Source: Bog-756 sp035531955 (GTDB lineage Bacteria > Actinomycetota > Acidimicrobiia > Acidimicrobiales > RAAP-2). From it: a stretch of DNA of 27,911 bases. The translations under genes were made by a program, and so were the position numbers. This document shows positions 7,835-14,520 of this stretch, in pieces. How positions within the stretch are numbered: position 1 is the stretch's first letter; every line of letters starts with the position of its first letter. The notes under the pieces were generated by a model, which was not told the origin of the DNA, searched no databases, and was given only the letters and a program-made list of their open reading frames with translations. The stretch lies in contig DATKRZ010000114.1 in NCBI GenBank assembly GCA_035531955.1, forward strand, positions 1 through 27,911, read 5' to 3'.

Positions 7835-7871
7835 CGGCACCGGTCGGGACCGAGCCGTCTGACCGGTGCCG
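7835..7871. promoter_or_regulatory. Perfect 11-bp inverted repeat between divergent HNH and FKBP genes
   Basis: CGGCACCGGTC (7835-7845) is exactly complementary to GACCGGTGCCG (7861-7871) across a 15-base loop. It lies 27 bp upstream of the HNH start and about 120 bp upstream of the FKBP start. It could be an operator or a leader hairpin; nothing seen here decides between them. Confidence 0.5.
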
Positions 7872-7872
7872 A

Positions 7873-7891
7873 CCCCGCCTGGGAGGCGGGG
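7873..7891. repeat. Second GC-rich hairpin adjoining the inverted repeat
   Basis: CCCCGCC (7873-7879) pairs with GGCGGGG (7885-7891) across a TGGGA loop, starting one base after the larger inverted repeat. There is no T-run. Together they give two tandem stem-loops in the 5' region of the FKBP gene. Confidence 0.45.
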
Positions 7892-7987
7892 CCGGTCCCC
7901 GCCGGCTCCGGCCGCCGACTACCTTCTTCCCAGCCGCCGTGGCGGCCAAGGCCCCCCTCGGAACCTCCCTCGGAAAGGAAACCCTCC

Positions 7988-8536
7988 ATGGCTCGCTTTC
8001 GTCCGTGGTCACTCGCCGTGCTGGCAGCGGCCGCCCTCGGCCTGGCCGGGTGCAGCGGCAACTCGTCGTCGAGCTCGACCAGTTCGGCGCCGCCGACCAC
8101 GACGCCGGCCACGACGCCGGTCCCGGTGGCAACCGTGCCGGTTCAGGATCCGTCGCCGGCCGGTTCCTTCGGGACCAAGCCGACGGTCACCGTGCCGCCG
8201 GGGGCCCCACCGACCCAGCTCCAGAGCACCGACCTGATCGTGGGCACCGGGCCCGCGGCCAAGGCCGGGGACAACGTCACCGTGCAGTATGTCCTGGCGA
8301 CGTACTCGTCAGGGAAGGAGATCCAGGCATCGTGGGACAGCCAGCCCTTCTCGTTCGTGTTGGGCGAGGGCAACGTGATCAAGGGATGGGACCAGGGGGT
8401 CGTGGGCATGAAGGCAGGAGGCCGCCGTGAGCTGGTCATCCCGCCCAGCCTCGGTTACGGGGCGTCCTCACCGGGCGCCGGCATCGCCGCCAACGACACA
8501 CTCGTCTTCATCGTGGACATGGTGAAGATCGGCTGA
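7988..8536 (+). CDS. FKBP-type peptidyl-prolyl isomerase lipoprotein
   Basis: A 182-residue protein with a lipoprotein signal peptide (lipobox LAGC, Cys22), so it is likely anchored on the outer face of the membrane. A Ser/Thr/Pro linker covers about 23-75. The C-terminal FKBP domain runs from about 80, with QYVLATYSSGKEIQASWD, VIKGWDQGVVGMKAGGRREL and PPSLGYG, the usual catalytic-pocket blocks. It should assist folding of secreted proteins at proline bonds. The ATG has a good purine-rich ribosome site (GGAAAGGA). It is convergent with the ArsB-like permease gene, with a hairpin in the short gap. Confidence 0.9.
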   Translation: MARFRPWSLAVLAAAALGLAGCSGNSSSSSTSSAPPTTTPATTPVPVATVPVQDPSPAGSFGTKPTVTVPPGAPPTQLQSTDLIVGTGPAAKAGDNVTVQYVLATYSSGKEIQASWDSQPFSFVLGEGNVIKGWDQGVVGMKAGGRRELVIPPSLGYGASSPGAGIAANDTLVFIVDMVKIG

Positions 8537-8546
8537 CACCGGGCGT

Positions 8547-8567
8547 CCGTCGGCTGCGGGCCGGCGG
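8547..8567. terminator. Probable bidirectional terminator hairpin
   Basis: CCGTCGGC (8547-8554) pairs with GCCGGCGG (8560-8567) with one G-T wobble, across a TGCGG loop. It fills the 31-bp gap between the convergent FKBP and permease genes. No T-tract is present, which is common in GC-rich actinobacteria. Confidence 0.45.
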
Positions 8568-9782
8568 TCAGAGCGAACCGGTGACGGCCAGCATGACCAG
8601 CGCCGCCGCCATCGACAGCGGGACCGTGACCAGGCCGAGCCCGATCGTCCGGGCGAGTGGCGGCGTCGATCCGGAGGTCCGGATCGTGCGCCACCACAGG
8701 ATCCAGGCCAGCGATCCGGTGACGAAGAGATTGGGCCCGATGTCGAGCCCCACCAGGAGTGCGAACGGGTGGGGGGGGACCCGGGCCGCCAGGAGGGACG
8801 CGGCGGGCAGATTGTTGACCAGCACCGAGGATGCCGCCGCCACCGCGGCGGTGCCGACGCCGTCGAGGCGGGACAGGAGGGTGGCCGGGCCCGACCAGGC
8901 CCGGCCGAGCGTTCCGAGGGCCACGGCGATGCCGAACAGCCCGATCAGGACCGGCAGGCCGAGCACCTCCACCACCCGGTCGAACCGTTCACGGCCCCTG
9001 GCCAGCCGGATGGCGATGACCAGGACGCCGACCCCGGCGACCGGCAGCGCCGGCGAGTGGAGGACGAGGACGAGGACGGCGGCCGCCGCCACCCCGACGG
9101 CTCCGAGGCGTCCGGTCACCCCTGCGGCTTCCCAAGGTGGCGCCGGCCCGACCCCGGCGACCGCCGGGGGCAGCGTGCCCGTACGCAGCGGTCGACGCTC
9201 GGCCCAGGCGATCACCGAGCCGGTCAGGAGGACCGAGACCATCCAGGGGAGGGCCATGTGGGCGAGGAACTGCCCTCCCGAGAGGTGGAGGTGGCCGAGG
9301 ACGATGAGATTGGTGAGATTCGACCCGGGGAGGAGCGTGCTGGCGGCATTCGAGAGCAGGAGGCAGGCGGTCAGCAGCGCCACCTCGCCCTGGCCCCGAC
9401 TCCGGGCCGCGTAGAGCAGGACCGGGGTGAGGAACACGACCGAGGTGTCGAGGTTCAGCAGGGCCGTCACGATGGCGATGGTCACCGCCGCGCCGGCGAA
9501 CAGGGCGAATCCGTTGGGGGCCAGGACTGCCAGCCGGTGCCCGGTGGCGGCGAACAGCCCGTCTTCATCCGCCACCAGTCCGATGAGGAGCAACCCGGTC
9601 ACCAGGATGAACGGCGACCAGACCTGGGAGGCGGCGGCCCGGGCCGGGGCGCGGTCGAGGCCGGAGGCGACCAGGGCAGCCGCCACTCCAACCCCGCAGA
9701 AGGCCCAGCCTCCGAGCCTCACCCAGGCCTCGGTGGGACCCCCGCGCACCTGATCGGGTCGGTGGAGGGGCATCTCCGACAA
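8568..9782 (-). CDS. ArsB/NhaD-like (SLC13/ion-transporter superfamily) permease
   Basis: A 404-residue hydrophobic protein with about ten membrane segments. The blocks LLLSNAASTLLPGSNLTNLI near residue 150 and VLVNNLPAASLLAARVPPHP near 325, followed by DIGPNLFVTGSLAWILWW, are the paired-repeat signatures of the ArsB/NhaD branch of ion transporters. Such proteins move arsenite, sodium or organic anions. No ars operon genes (arsR, arsC, arsA) are nearby, so arsenite specificity is not supported. The longest start is TTG 9782; an ATG three codons later (9773) is possible but has GGAG directly against it. The GNAT gene ends 25 bp upstream on the same strand, so the two may be co-transcribed. Confidence 0.8.
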   Translation of the reverse strand: MSEMPLHRPDQVRGGPTEAWVRLGGWAFCGVGVAAALVASGLDRAPARAAASQVWSPFILVTGLLLIGLVADEDGLFAATGHRLAVLAPNGFALFAGAAVTIAIVTALLNLDTSVVFLTPVLLYAARSRGQGEVALLTACLLLSNAASTLLPGSNLTNLIVLGHLHLSGGQFLAHMALPWMVSVLLTGSVIAWAERRPLRTGTLPPAVAGVGPAPPWEAAGVTGRLGAVGVAAAAVLVLVLHSPALPVAGVGVLVIAIRLARGRERFDRVVEVLGLPVLIGLFGIAVALGTLGRAWSGPATLLSRLDGVGTAAVAAASSVLVNNLPAASLLAARVPPHPFALLVGLDIGPNLFVTGSLAWILWWRTIRTSGSTPPLARTIGLGLVTVPLSMAAALVMLAVTGSL

Positions 9783-9807
9783 GCATGCCCCGCCAGGGTC
9801 GGCTCCG

Positions 9808-10443
9808 CTAGGACCGGGTGCCGCCCGGAGGAGAAGCGACCGGGTCGGGACCGGCCGTCCAGATCATGAGCCGGTGGCTGTCCCCCGGTGCCCCGGGGGA
9901 TCGGGACTCGACCCGGTCGAGGCGGAACCCGAGCTTGGGCGGGACCGCCGCGCTCCTCAGGTTCCCCTCGTCGCAGCGGATCTCGACCCGGGCGACGCCG
10001 TCGAGGGCGAGAGCCGTCCGGGCCAACAGGGCGGCGGCCATGGTGGCCACACCCCGTCCGGTGCAGTCGACCCGCACCCAGTAGCCGATCTCGAGGGCGC
10101 CGGCTCCCACCCGGTCGTGCAATCCGCAGAAGCCGATGAGGGCGTCGGGCGCAGCCCCGCGGGGGCCGCGGATGGCGAACTGGAACTCGCGGCCCTCCGT
10201 CCAGGTGGTGTCGGCCTGTTGCAGGAAGGTCCCGATCGACTCGGGGGTCGCCGGCTGCTGGGCCCAGGGCATCCAGGGCCGAAGGTGCTCGAGGCTGTCG
10301 TTGACCGCCTCGACCAACTCCTCCAGGTCGCCGGCGCACGATCTGCGGAGCGTGATGCCCCCACCTTCGAGGCGCTCGTCCGGCCGGCCGGTGAGCCAGG
10401 GGGTGCCGGCTGAGCCCACGCCGGAGCCCACGCCGGAACTCAC
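9808..10443 (-). CDS. GNAT-family N-acetyltransferase (RimJ/RimL-like)
   Basis: About 211 residues. The fold is recognisable from ITLRRSCAGDLEELVEAVND near the N-terminus, FAIRGPRGAAPDALIGFCGL, LEIGYWVRVDCTGRGVAT (acetyl-CoA pyrophosphate loop) and the closing KLGFRLD block. The RimJ/RimL-type subgroup acetylates N-terminal amines of proteins, or antibiotics and small amines; the substrate here is unknown. GTG 10443 is chosen because a GAGGA sits five bases upstream and a longer ATG start at 10584 would overlap the divergent DUF302 gene with unconserved Arg-rich sequence. It lies just upstream of the ArsB-like gene. Confidence 0.82.
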   Translation of the reverse strand: MSSGVGSGVGSAGTPWLTGRPDERLEGGGITLRRSCAGDLEELVEAVNDSLEHLRPWMPWAQQPATPESIGTFLQQADTTWTEGREFQFAIRGPRGAAPDALIGFCGLHDRVGAGALEIGYWVRVDCTGRGVATMAAALLARTALALDGVARVEIRCDEGNLRSAAVPPKLGFRLDRVESRSPGAPGDSHRLMIWTAGPDPVASPPGGTRS

Positions 10444-10574
10444 CCCGTCCTCGCCCCGGCGACGACCGGCGGCACGGTGACATCGGTCGTGGTGGCCGAA
10501 CGGACGCGCTCCCTTCCGCCGGGTGCAGGCAGGACCGCCTTGCCAGCCGGCCCTCCCGCGGAGACTATGGGTGC

Positions 10575-10979
10575 ATGGTCGCACAGGTTGCGGGTGATGG
10601 GGGCGGGTTGGTCACCAAGAAGAGCCCCCGGTCGGTGCGGGACACCGTCTCCCGGCTGTCCGAGCTGGTGGCGGCGCGGGGGATGAAGCTGTTCGCGGTC
10701 ATCGACCACAGCGGTGAGGCGACGGCCGGTGGGCTCGATCTGCGGGACACCAAGGTGGTGATCTTCGGGAGTCCGGAGGCGGGGACCCCGGTGATGACGG
10801 CCGAGCCCCTCGTCGCCCTCGACCTGCCGCTCAAGGTGCTGGTGTGGGACGACGGGGGCCAGACCGCGGTCACCTACACCAGTCCCGACGGGTTGGCCGC
10901 CCGCTACCACCTGAGCGATGAGCTGGCGGCCAGGCTCGCCGGCATCGACGCGCTCACCGATGCGCTGGTGGCCGACTGA
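10575..10979 (+). CDS. DUF302-domain protein
   Basis: A 134-residue soluble protein matching DUF302: SVRDTVSRLSELVAARGMKL, then FAVIDHSGEA, LRDTKVVIFGSPEAGTPVM, LDLPLKVLVWDDGG and TYTSPDGLAARYHL. The family is widespread, and its biochemical role is not established. In other genomes it turns up with heme, sulfur or stress genes. ATG 10575 is used. The upstream gene diverges and the downstream GNAT gene converges with an 11-bp gap, so it is probably a single-gene transcript. Confidence 0.85.
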   Translation: MVAQVAGDGGGLVTKKSPRSVRDTVSRLSELVAARGMKLFAVIDHSGEATAGGLDLRDTKVVIFGSPEAGTPVMTAEPLVALDLPLKVLVWDDGGQTAVTYTSPDGLAARYHLSDELAARLAGIDALTDALVAD

Positions 10980-10990
10980 CCGGGCCGGCG

Positions 10991-11494
10991 CTAGTCGGCA
11001 TTGCGGTCCGGGTGCTCCAGCGTCCTCCGGTAGACGTTGGTCCTGCGCGGCTCGAATCCGAGGCGCTGGTAGAGGCGGTTGGCGGCCTCGCGGCTGGGCC
11101 GTGAGGTGAGATCGACGGATCGGGCCCCTGCCGACGCGGCCCGGTGCACCGCCTCCACGACCAGGGACTCCCCCGCTCCGGCGCCCCGCGACGATTCGTC
11201 GACGACGACGTCCTCGATCCACGCCCGCAGCCCGGTCGGGACTCGGAAGAGGGCCAGGGTCAGTGATCCGACGATGGCGCCACCGGGGGTGCGCGCCACC
11301 AGGAGGACCGACCCCGGCGCCGCCGCGATCTCGGCCAGCTCGGCGTGACCGGGCGGTGGCGAGGAGGACGAGAGCTGGGGGATCAGCCGGGCGAAGGCCT
11401 CGACCAGTTCGGGGGTGATCTCCACGATTTCGCTGACGGTGATCCCCGGTCGGGAGTCGTCGATCACATCGGCACCGAGGTCGGGACGGTCCAT
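10991..11494 (-). CDS. GNAT-family N-acetyltransferase
   Basis: A 167-residue acetyltransferase. The core reads GSVLLVARTPGGAIVGSLTL, then IEDVVVDESSRGAGAGESLV (motif A, acetyl-CoA binding), then the ARSVDLTSRPSREAANRLYQ and LGFEPR blocks typical of small single-domain GNATs. The substrate is unknown. ATG 11494 is taken; a GTG two codons upstream (11500) is equally possible. The NUDIX gene lies 31 bp upstream on the same strand, so the two may be co-transcribed. Confidence 0.83.
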   Translation of the reverse strand: MDRPDLGADVIDDSRPGITVSEIVEITPELVEAFARLIPQLSSSSPPPGHAELAEIAAAPGSVLLVARTPGGAIVGSLTLALFRVPTGLRAWIEDVVVDESSRGAGAGESLVVEAVHRAASAGARSVDLTSRPSREAANRLYQRLGFEPRRTNVYRRTLEHPDRNAD

Positions 11495-11525
11495 GATCAC
11501 AGGGTGGGAGTGTAGCCAGGGCCGG

Positions 11526-12248
11526 TCAGGACTTTTCGGGGTCGCCCCGCCAGACGGGAGCCCGCACCGTGTCGTAGAGCACCTCGATCGGGTCTCCCCG
11601 CAGGGCGGCGAAGACGTGCTTCCCCCAGCGCTCGGCCCCGGCCAGCGGGTAGGGGAGGTCGTCGAGGGGGAACCACCCGACGTCGGAGCACTCGAGGGGA
11701 TGGGCCTTGAGCTCACCGCCCAGCGGCCGGCACTGGAACACCAGCGAGTAGAGGGGTATCCGGCTGATGCCGGCCCGAAGGCCGTCGAGCACGGCGATGA
11801 GCCGGACCACCTCGACCTCGATGCCCGTTTCCTCCTCGACCTCCTTGACCACCACCTCGGATGCCGAGTACCCCACGTCGGCCCACCCGGTGGGGTACAG
11901 CCACACCCCGGAGTCGGATCGCTGGACCAGGAGGATCTCGTCGTTGTCGTTGCCGACGGCTGCGCCGACGGCGACCTTCGGGGTCACGTAGCCCGGCACG
12001 CCCTTGCCGACCGACCCGAGCCACTCGTGCACCAGGCCGTCGGCATCCTCGATCCCGTCGGATCCGGCGTCGACCGACATCCGTATGTCGGCGGCGACCC
12101 GGAGCACCTCTTCGAACCGCTCCTGCTCGTAGAGGGACTCGGTGAAGCCGAGGCCGGTACGGGCGATGCCCGCCAGGGCCTCGCTCCACCGCAGGAGCTG
12201 TTTGGTGGAGGGAACCGGTTCCACCTCCTCGACGCTACCCGCTGACAC
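11526..12248 (-). CDS. NUDIX hydrolase with N-terminal helical domain
   Basis: A 240-residue protein. The N-terminal 80 residues are helical (STKQLLRWSEALAGIARTGL, LYEQERFEEVLRVAADI), the arrangement of the Nudix_N_2-type domain before a NUDIX fold. The Nudix box lies at 121-143: Gly121, then the EVEEETGI core at 136-143. Two consensus positions differ: the Glu after G-x5 is Tyr127 and the Arg is Lys135, while the Glu residues that bind metal in the REUxEE part are kept. Family members cleave nucleoside diphosphates linked to another group, such as ADP-ribose or NAD; the substrate here is not predictable. It is divergent from the small Cys protein by 32 bp. Confidence 0.85.
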   Translation of the reverse strand: MSAGSVEEVEPVPSTKQLLRWSEALAGIARTGLGFTESLYEQERFEEVLRVAADIRMSVDAGSDGIEDADGLVHEWLGSVGKGVPGYVTPKVAVGAAVGNDNDEILLVQRSDSGVWLYPTGWADVGYSASEVVVKEVEEETGIEVEVVRLIAVLDGLRAGISRIPLYSLVFQCRPLGGELKAHPLECSDVGWFPLDDLPYPLAGAERWGKHVFAALRGDPIEVLYDTVRAPVWRGDPEKS

Positions 12249-12280
12249 CGCAGAGTCGCATCCATCAGGCAGAATGGAGC

Positions 12281-12466
12281 GTGGCCGTACTCGAGGACTG
12301 TCGTCACTACGTCATGCAGACCACTGCCCACGAGGAAAAGCTCGAGCGGTGCCGGATGGGGGCCAACGAGCAGCTCCCGTTCGCCTGCCCCGAGGGCTGC
12401 CTGTTCTACGAGCCCCGCAAGGTGTCCGGTGCCGGTTGGACGATCCGGACCCCGGAGGACCCGTAG
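12281..12466 (+). CDS. Small four-cysteine protein, unknown function
   Basis: A 61-residue protein from GTG 12281. It has four Cys residues (7, 24, 36, 40), the last two as CPEGC, plus His9 and His17, which would suit a small zinc site. No signal or membrane segment is visible. Codon use matches its neighbours and the frame carries no sign of being a shadow of another gene, since the opposite strand there is the gap between the NUDIX and methyltransferase genes. I do not recognise a named family. It is divergent from the NUDIX gene and convergent with the methyltransferase. Confidence 0.65.
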   Translation: MAVLEDCRHYVMQTTAHEEKLERCRMGANEQLPFACPEGCLFYEPRKVSGAGWTIRTPEDP

Positions 12467-12489
12467 GCCTAAAGGACCCGTCGACCCCG

Positions 12490-12514
12490 GTCGGCCGGAC
12501 CCCTCCCGGCTGAC
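12490..12514. terminator. Probable bidirectional terminator hairpin
   Basis: GTCGGCCGG (12490-12498) pairs with CCGGCTGAC (12506-12514), nine pairs with one wobble, across ACCCCTC. It sits in the 51-bp gap between the convergent small Cys gene and the methyltransferase gene. There is no T-run. Confidence 0.45.
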
Positions 12515-12517
12515 GGC

Positions 12518-13366
12518 TCAGGGCATCCGGGTGGCCACCACCGTGTAGGAGAGCGGGAGCCGGGGAGAGCCGGCCGGCGCCCCCCATTGCCCGGGCGAGC
12601 GCTCCACCAGCCAGGGAAACTGCTGGAGGACGGTCCAGTCGTGCTCGGTCAACCGGTCGATGCGCATCCCGCGGTCGATGAGCGCCGTGACCACCTCGCC
12701 GATCCCGTGGTTCCACTCGTAGGTCCTGGCGTTGGCCAGCGACACCTCTGCATGGGTGTAGGTCTCCGCCGACTCGTCGACGTAGGGCTCGGGCTCCTCG
12801 AAGTAGGGATACTCCAGGGTCGGTGAGTCGTGGGCCAGTGCCCAGGCCACCGGGTGGGAGTCGTGCAGGTAGAGCCGGCCTCCCGGGCGGACCAGCGCCG
12901 CCACCTGGTCGGCCCATCTCCCCACGCTGGGCAGCCAGCACAGGGCCCCGAGGCTCACGTAGGCCACATCGAAGGTCCGGGGGGCCAACTCCCGGGCGGC
13001 GTCGTAGACATCAGCGCAAACGAAGGTGGCCCGGTCGGCCAGCCCGGACCGCTCGGCCAGTCCCCGGGCGGCCTCGACGGCGGCGGGGGAGAAGTCGAGG
13101 CCGGTCACCGATGCGCCGGCACCGGCCCAGGCCAGCGTGTCCAGCCCGAAGTGGCACTGCAGGTGCACGAGGTCCAGGCCGGCGATGTCCCCGAGGGCCT
13201 CGACCTCCCGCGCCCTCGGGCCGGGGCGGGTGGCCAGCCAGTGCTCCACGTCGTAGAAGCGCGACGCGGTGTGGATGGGGACCCGCTCGTCCCAGTTGGT
13301 GCGGTTCGCGGCCCGGAGCCCCGCGGTCGGATCGACCGCCCCTCCTCCCGAGGTCCCGGCCGCCAT
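12518..13366 (-). CDS. Class I SAM-dependent methyltransferase
   Basis: A 282-residue Rossmann-fold methyltransferase. Motif I is VHLQCHFGLDTLAWAG (67-82), where Cys-His-Phe-Gly replaces the usual acidic-Gly-Gly loop, followed by Asp91 in VTGLDFSP. Later blocks are FDVAYVSLGALCWLPSVGRW and LVRPGGRLYLHDSHP. The family includes many small-molecule methyltransferases, and the acceptor is unknown. It is the last gene of the hemQ-larE-NIL operon, starting two bases after the NIL gene stop, so a functional link to LarE or heme metabolism is possible but unproven. A much longer open frame continues upstream across the NIL gene, but ATG 13366 fits the family start. Confidence 0.83.
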   Translation of the reverse strand: MAAGTSGGGAVDPTAGLRAANRTNWDERVPIHTASRFYDVEHWLATRPGPRAREVEALGDIAGLDLVHLQCHFGLDTLAWAGAGASVTGLDFSPAAVEAARGLAERSGLADRATFVCADVYDAARELAPRTFDVAYVSLGALCWLPSVGRWADQVAALVRPGGRLYLHDSHPVAWALAHDSPTLEYPYFEEPEPYVDESAETYTHAEVSLANARTYEWNHGIGEVVTALIDRGMRIDRLTEHDWTVLQQFPWLVERSPGQWGAPAGSPRLPLSYTVVATRMP

Positions 13367-13368
13367 CG

Positions 13369-13608
13369 TCAGCTCTCGACGACGTCGCCGAGCAGGTCGA
13401 CCCGGACCCCTTCTCCCCGCAGCCACCCGACGGCACGATCGACGGTGGCCGGCTCCCCGTCGAGCTCGCAGATGATCCATCCGCTGCGCTCGCCGACGTC
13501 GGCGCGCCGGATGTTGGGGACGATGTCGAACTCCCGGGTCATCCGGGCGATGATCGGCTCGCGCACCAACTCGTCGGGGAAGGTCAGCTTCACCCTGACC
13601 CCGATCAT
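13369..13608 (-). CDS. Stand-alone NIL-domain protein
   Basis: A 79-residue protein made almost wholly of a NIL domain: VRVKLTFPDELVREPIIARM, then DIVPNIRRADVGERSGWIIC and LDGEPATVDRAVGWLRGEGV. The NIL domain is an ACT-like ligand-binding fold best known at the C-terminus of the methionine importer ATPase MetN. Stand-alone copies occur beside sulfur and homocysteine metabolism genes in some prokaryotes. The start overlaps the larE stop (ATGA), and the methyltransferase begins two bases after its stop, so the three are translated together. Sensing or carrying a sulfur amino acid is a reasonable guess, not shown by the sequence. Confidence 0.8.
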   Translation of the reverse strand: MIGVRVKLTFPDELVREPIIARMTREFDIVPNIRRADVGERSGWIICELDGEPATVDRAVGWLRGEGVRVDLLGDVVES

Positions 13609-14519
13609 GCGGGCCCCCCCGGCGCCGACGCCAGCACCCCGTCATCCAACCCGGCCGCCAGCCCGTCGTTGAGATTGCCGGAGCGGAAGCCGTCCAGGTC
13701 GAGGGTCACGTAGCGGTATCCGGCCCGGTGTACGGCGGCGGTGACCTCCTGGCGCCGGGCCACCACGGCATCGAGGTCCCCGAGGGGGACCTCGATGCGG
13801 GCGGTGTCGCCGTAGTGGCGCACCCGCAGCTGCCGGAAGCCCAGTGACCGGAGGCCCGACTCGGCCACGGCCACCGACCGCAGCGTGCCGAGGTCGACCG
13901 GGGTGCCGTAGGGGACCCGTGACGCCAGGCAGGCCGCCGCCGGCTTGTCCCAGGTCCTCAGGCCGAGCCTCTTGGACCAGGCCCGCACCCCCGCCTTGGT
14001 GAACCCGGCCTCGACGAGGGGGAAACGGGCCCCCCGCTCGGCCGCGGCCTGCTGGCCCGGCCGACGGTCGCCCAGGTCGTCGACGTTGACCCCGAGCACC
14101 ACCGTCGCCCCGGCGCCGCTGTCCTCTCCGGCCGCCACCGGAGCCAGGGCCTCCAGCAACGACGTCTTGCAGTGGTAGCAGCGCGAGCCGTCATTGGCCG
14201 AGTAGGCCGGGTCGGCCAGCTCCTCGGTGTGGACCTCGGCGTAGCGGAGCCCCCACTCGCCGGCCAGGGCCCGGCAGTCGGCCAGCTCCTCGGGAGCCAG
14301 CGAGGGGGAGACGGCGGTCACGCACAGCACCCGGTCCGCGCCCAGGGCGTCGGTGGCCACCCGGGCCACGAAGGCCGAGTCCGCCCCCCCGCTGAACGCC
14401 ACCACCATCGGCCCGATGCGCCCGAGCGCGGCCCGCAGCGCCTCGAGGTCCCCCCCGGAGCCGGGCCCACCCGCCGGGGGCCCATCCACCGGGGACTCAC
14501 TCATCGGGGACTCACTCAT
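13605..14519 (-). CDS. larE: LarE-like ATP-dependent sulfur transferase for the NPN cofactor
   Basis: A 304-residue PP-loop ATP pyrophosphatase. The ATP loop is VVAFSGGADSAF (39-50), followed by EVHTEELADPAYSANDGSRC, and the C-terminal half has DKPAAACLASRVPYGT and GYRYVTLDLDGFRSG, all characteristic of LarE. LarE activates the cofactor precursor carboxylates with ATP and installs sulfur. The sacrificial-Cys form (Cys176 of Lactobacillus) appears shifted by one position here (Cys197 in AACLASR), and a Cys114-x2-Cys117 pair (CYHCK) is present. These three cysteines fit the [4Fe-4S]-type LarE, in which the cluster carries the donated sulfide. Two tandem ATG starts exist (14519 and 14504). It is coupled to hemQ upstream and NIL downstream. 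Confidence 0.9.
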   Translation of the reverse strand: MSESPMSESPVDGPPAGGPGSGGDLEALRAALGRIGPMVVAFSGGADSAFVARVATDALGADRVLCVTAVSPSLAPEELADCRALAGEWGLRYAEVHTEELADPAYSANDGSRCYHCKTSLLEALAPVAAGEDSGAGATVVLGVNVDDLGDRRPGQQAAAERGARFPLVEAGFTKAGVRAWSKRLGLRTWDKPAAACLASRVPYGTPVDLGTLRSVAVAESGLRSLGFRQLRVRHYGDTARIEVPLGDLDAVVARRQEVTAAVHRAGYRYVTLDLDGFRSGNLNDGLAAGLDDGVLASAPGGPA

Positions 14520-14520
14520 C
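14491..14520. repeat. 15-bp tandem duplication at the hemQ/larE junction
   Basis: GGGGACTCACTCATC occurs twice back to back (14491-14505 and 14506-14520). Each copy carries, on the minus strand, an ATGAGTGA core. The upstream copy holds both the hemQ stop and a larE start; the downstream copy gives a second in-frame larE ATG. Confidence 0.9.

Noticed and set aside
9808..10584. Longer ATG start for the first GNAT gene
   Set aside because: The extra 47 residues are unconserved and overlap the divergent DUF302 start; GTG 10443 has a better ribosome site.
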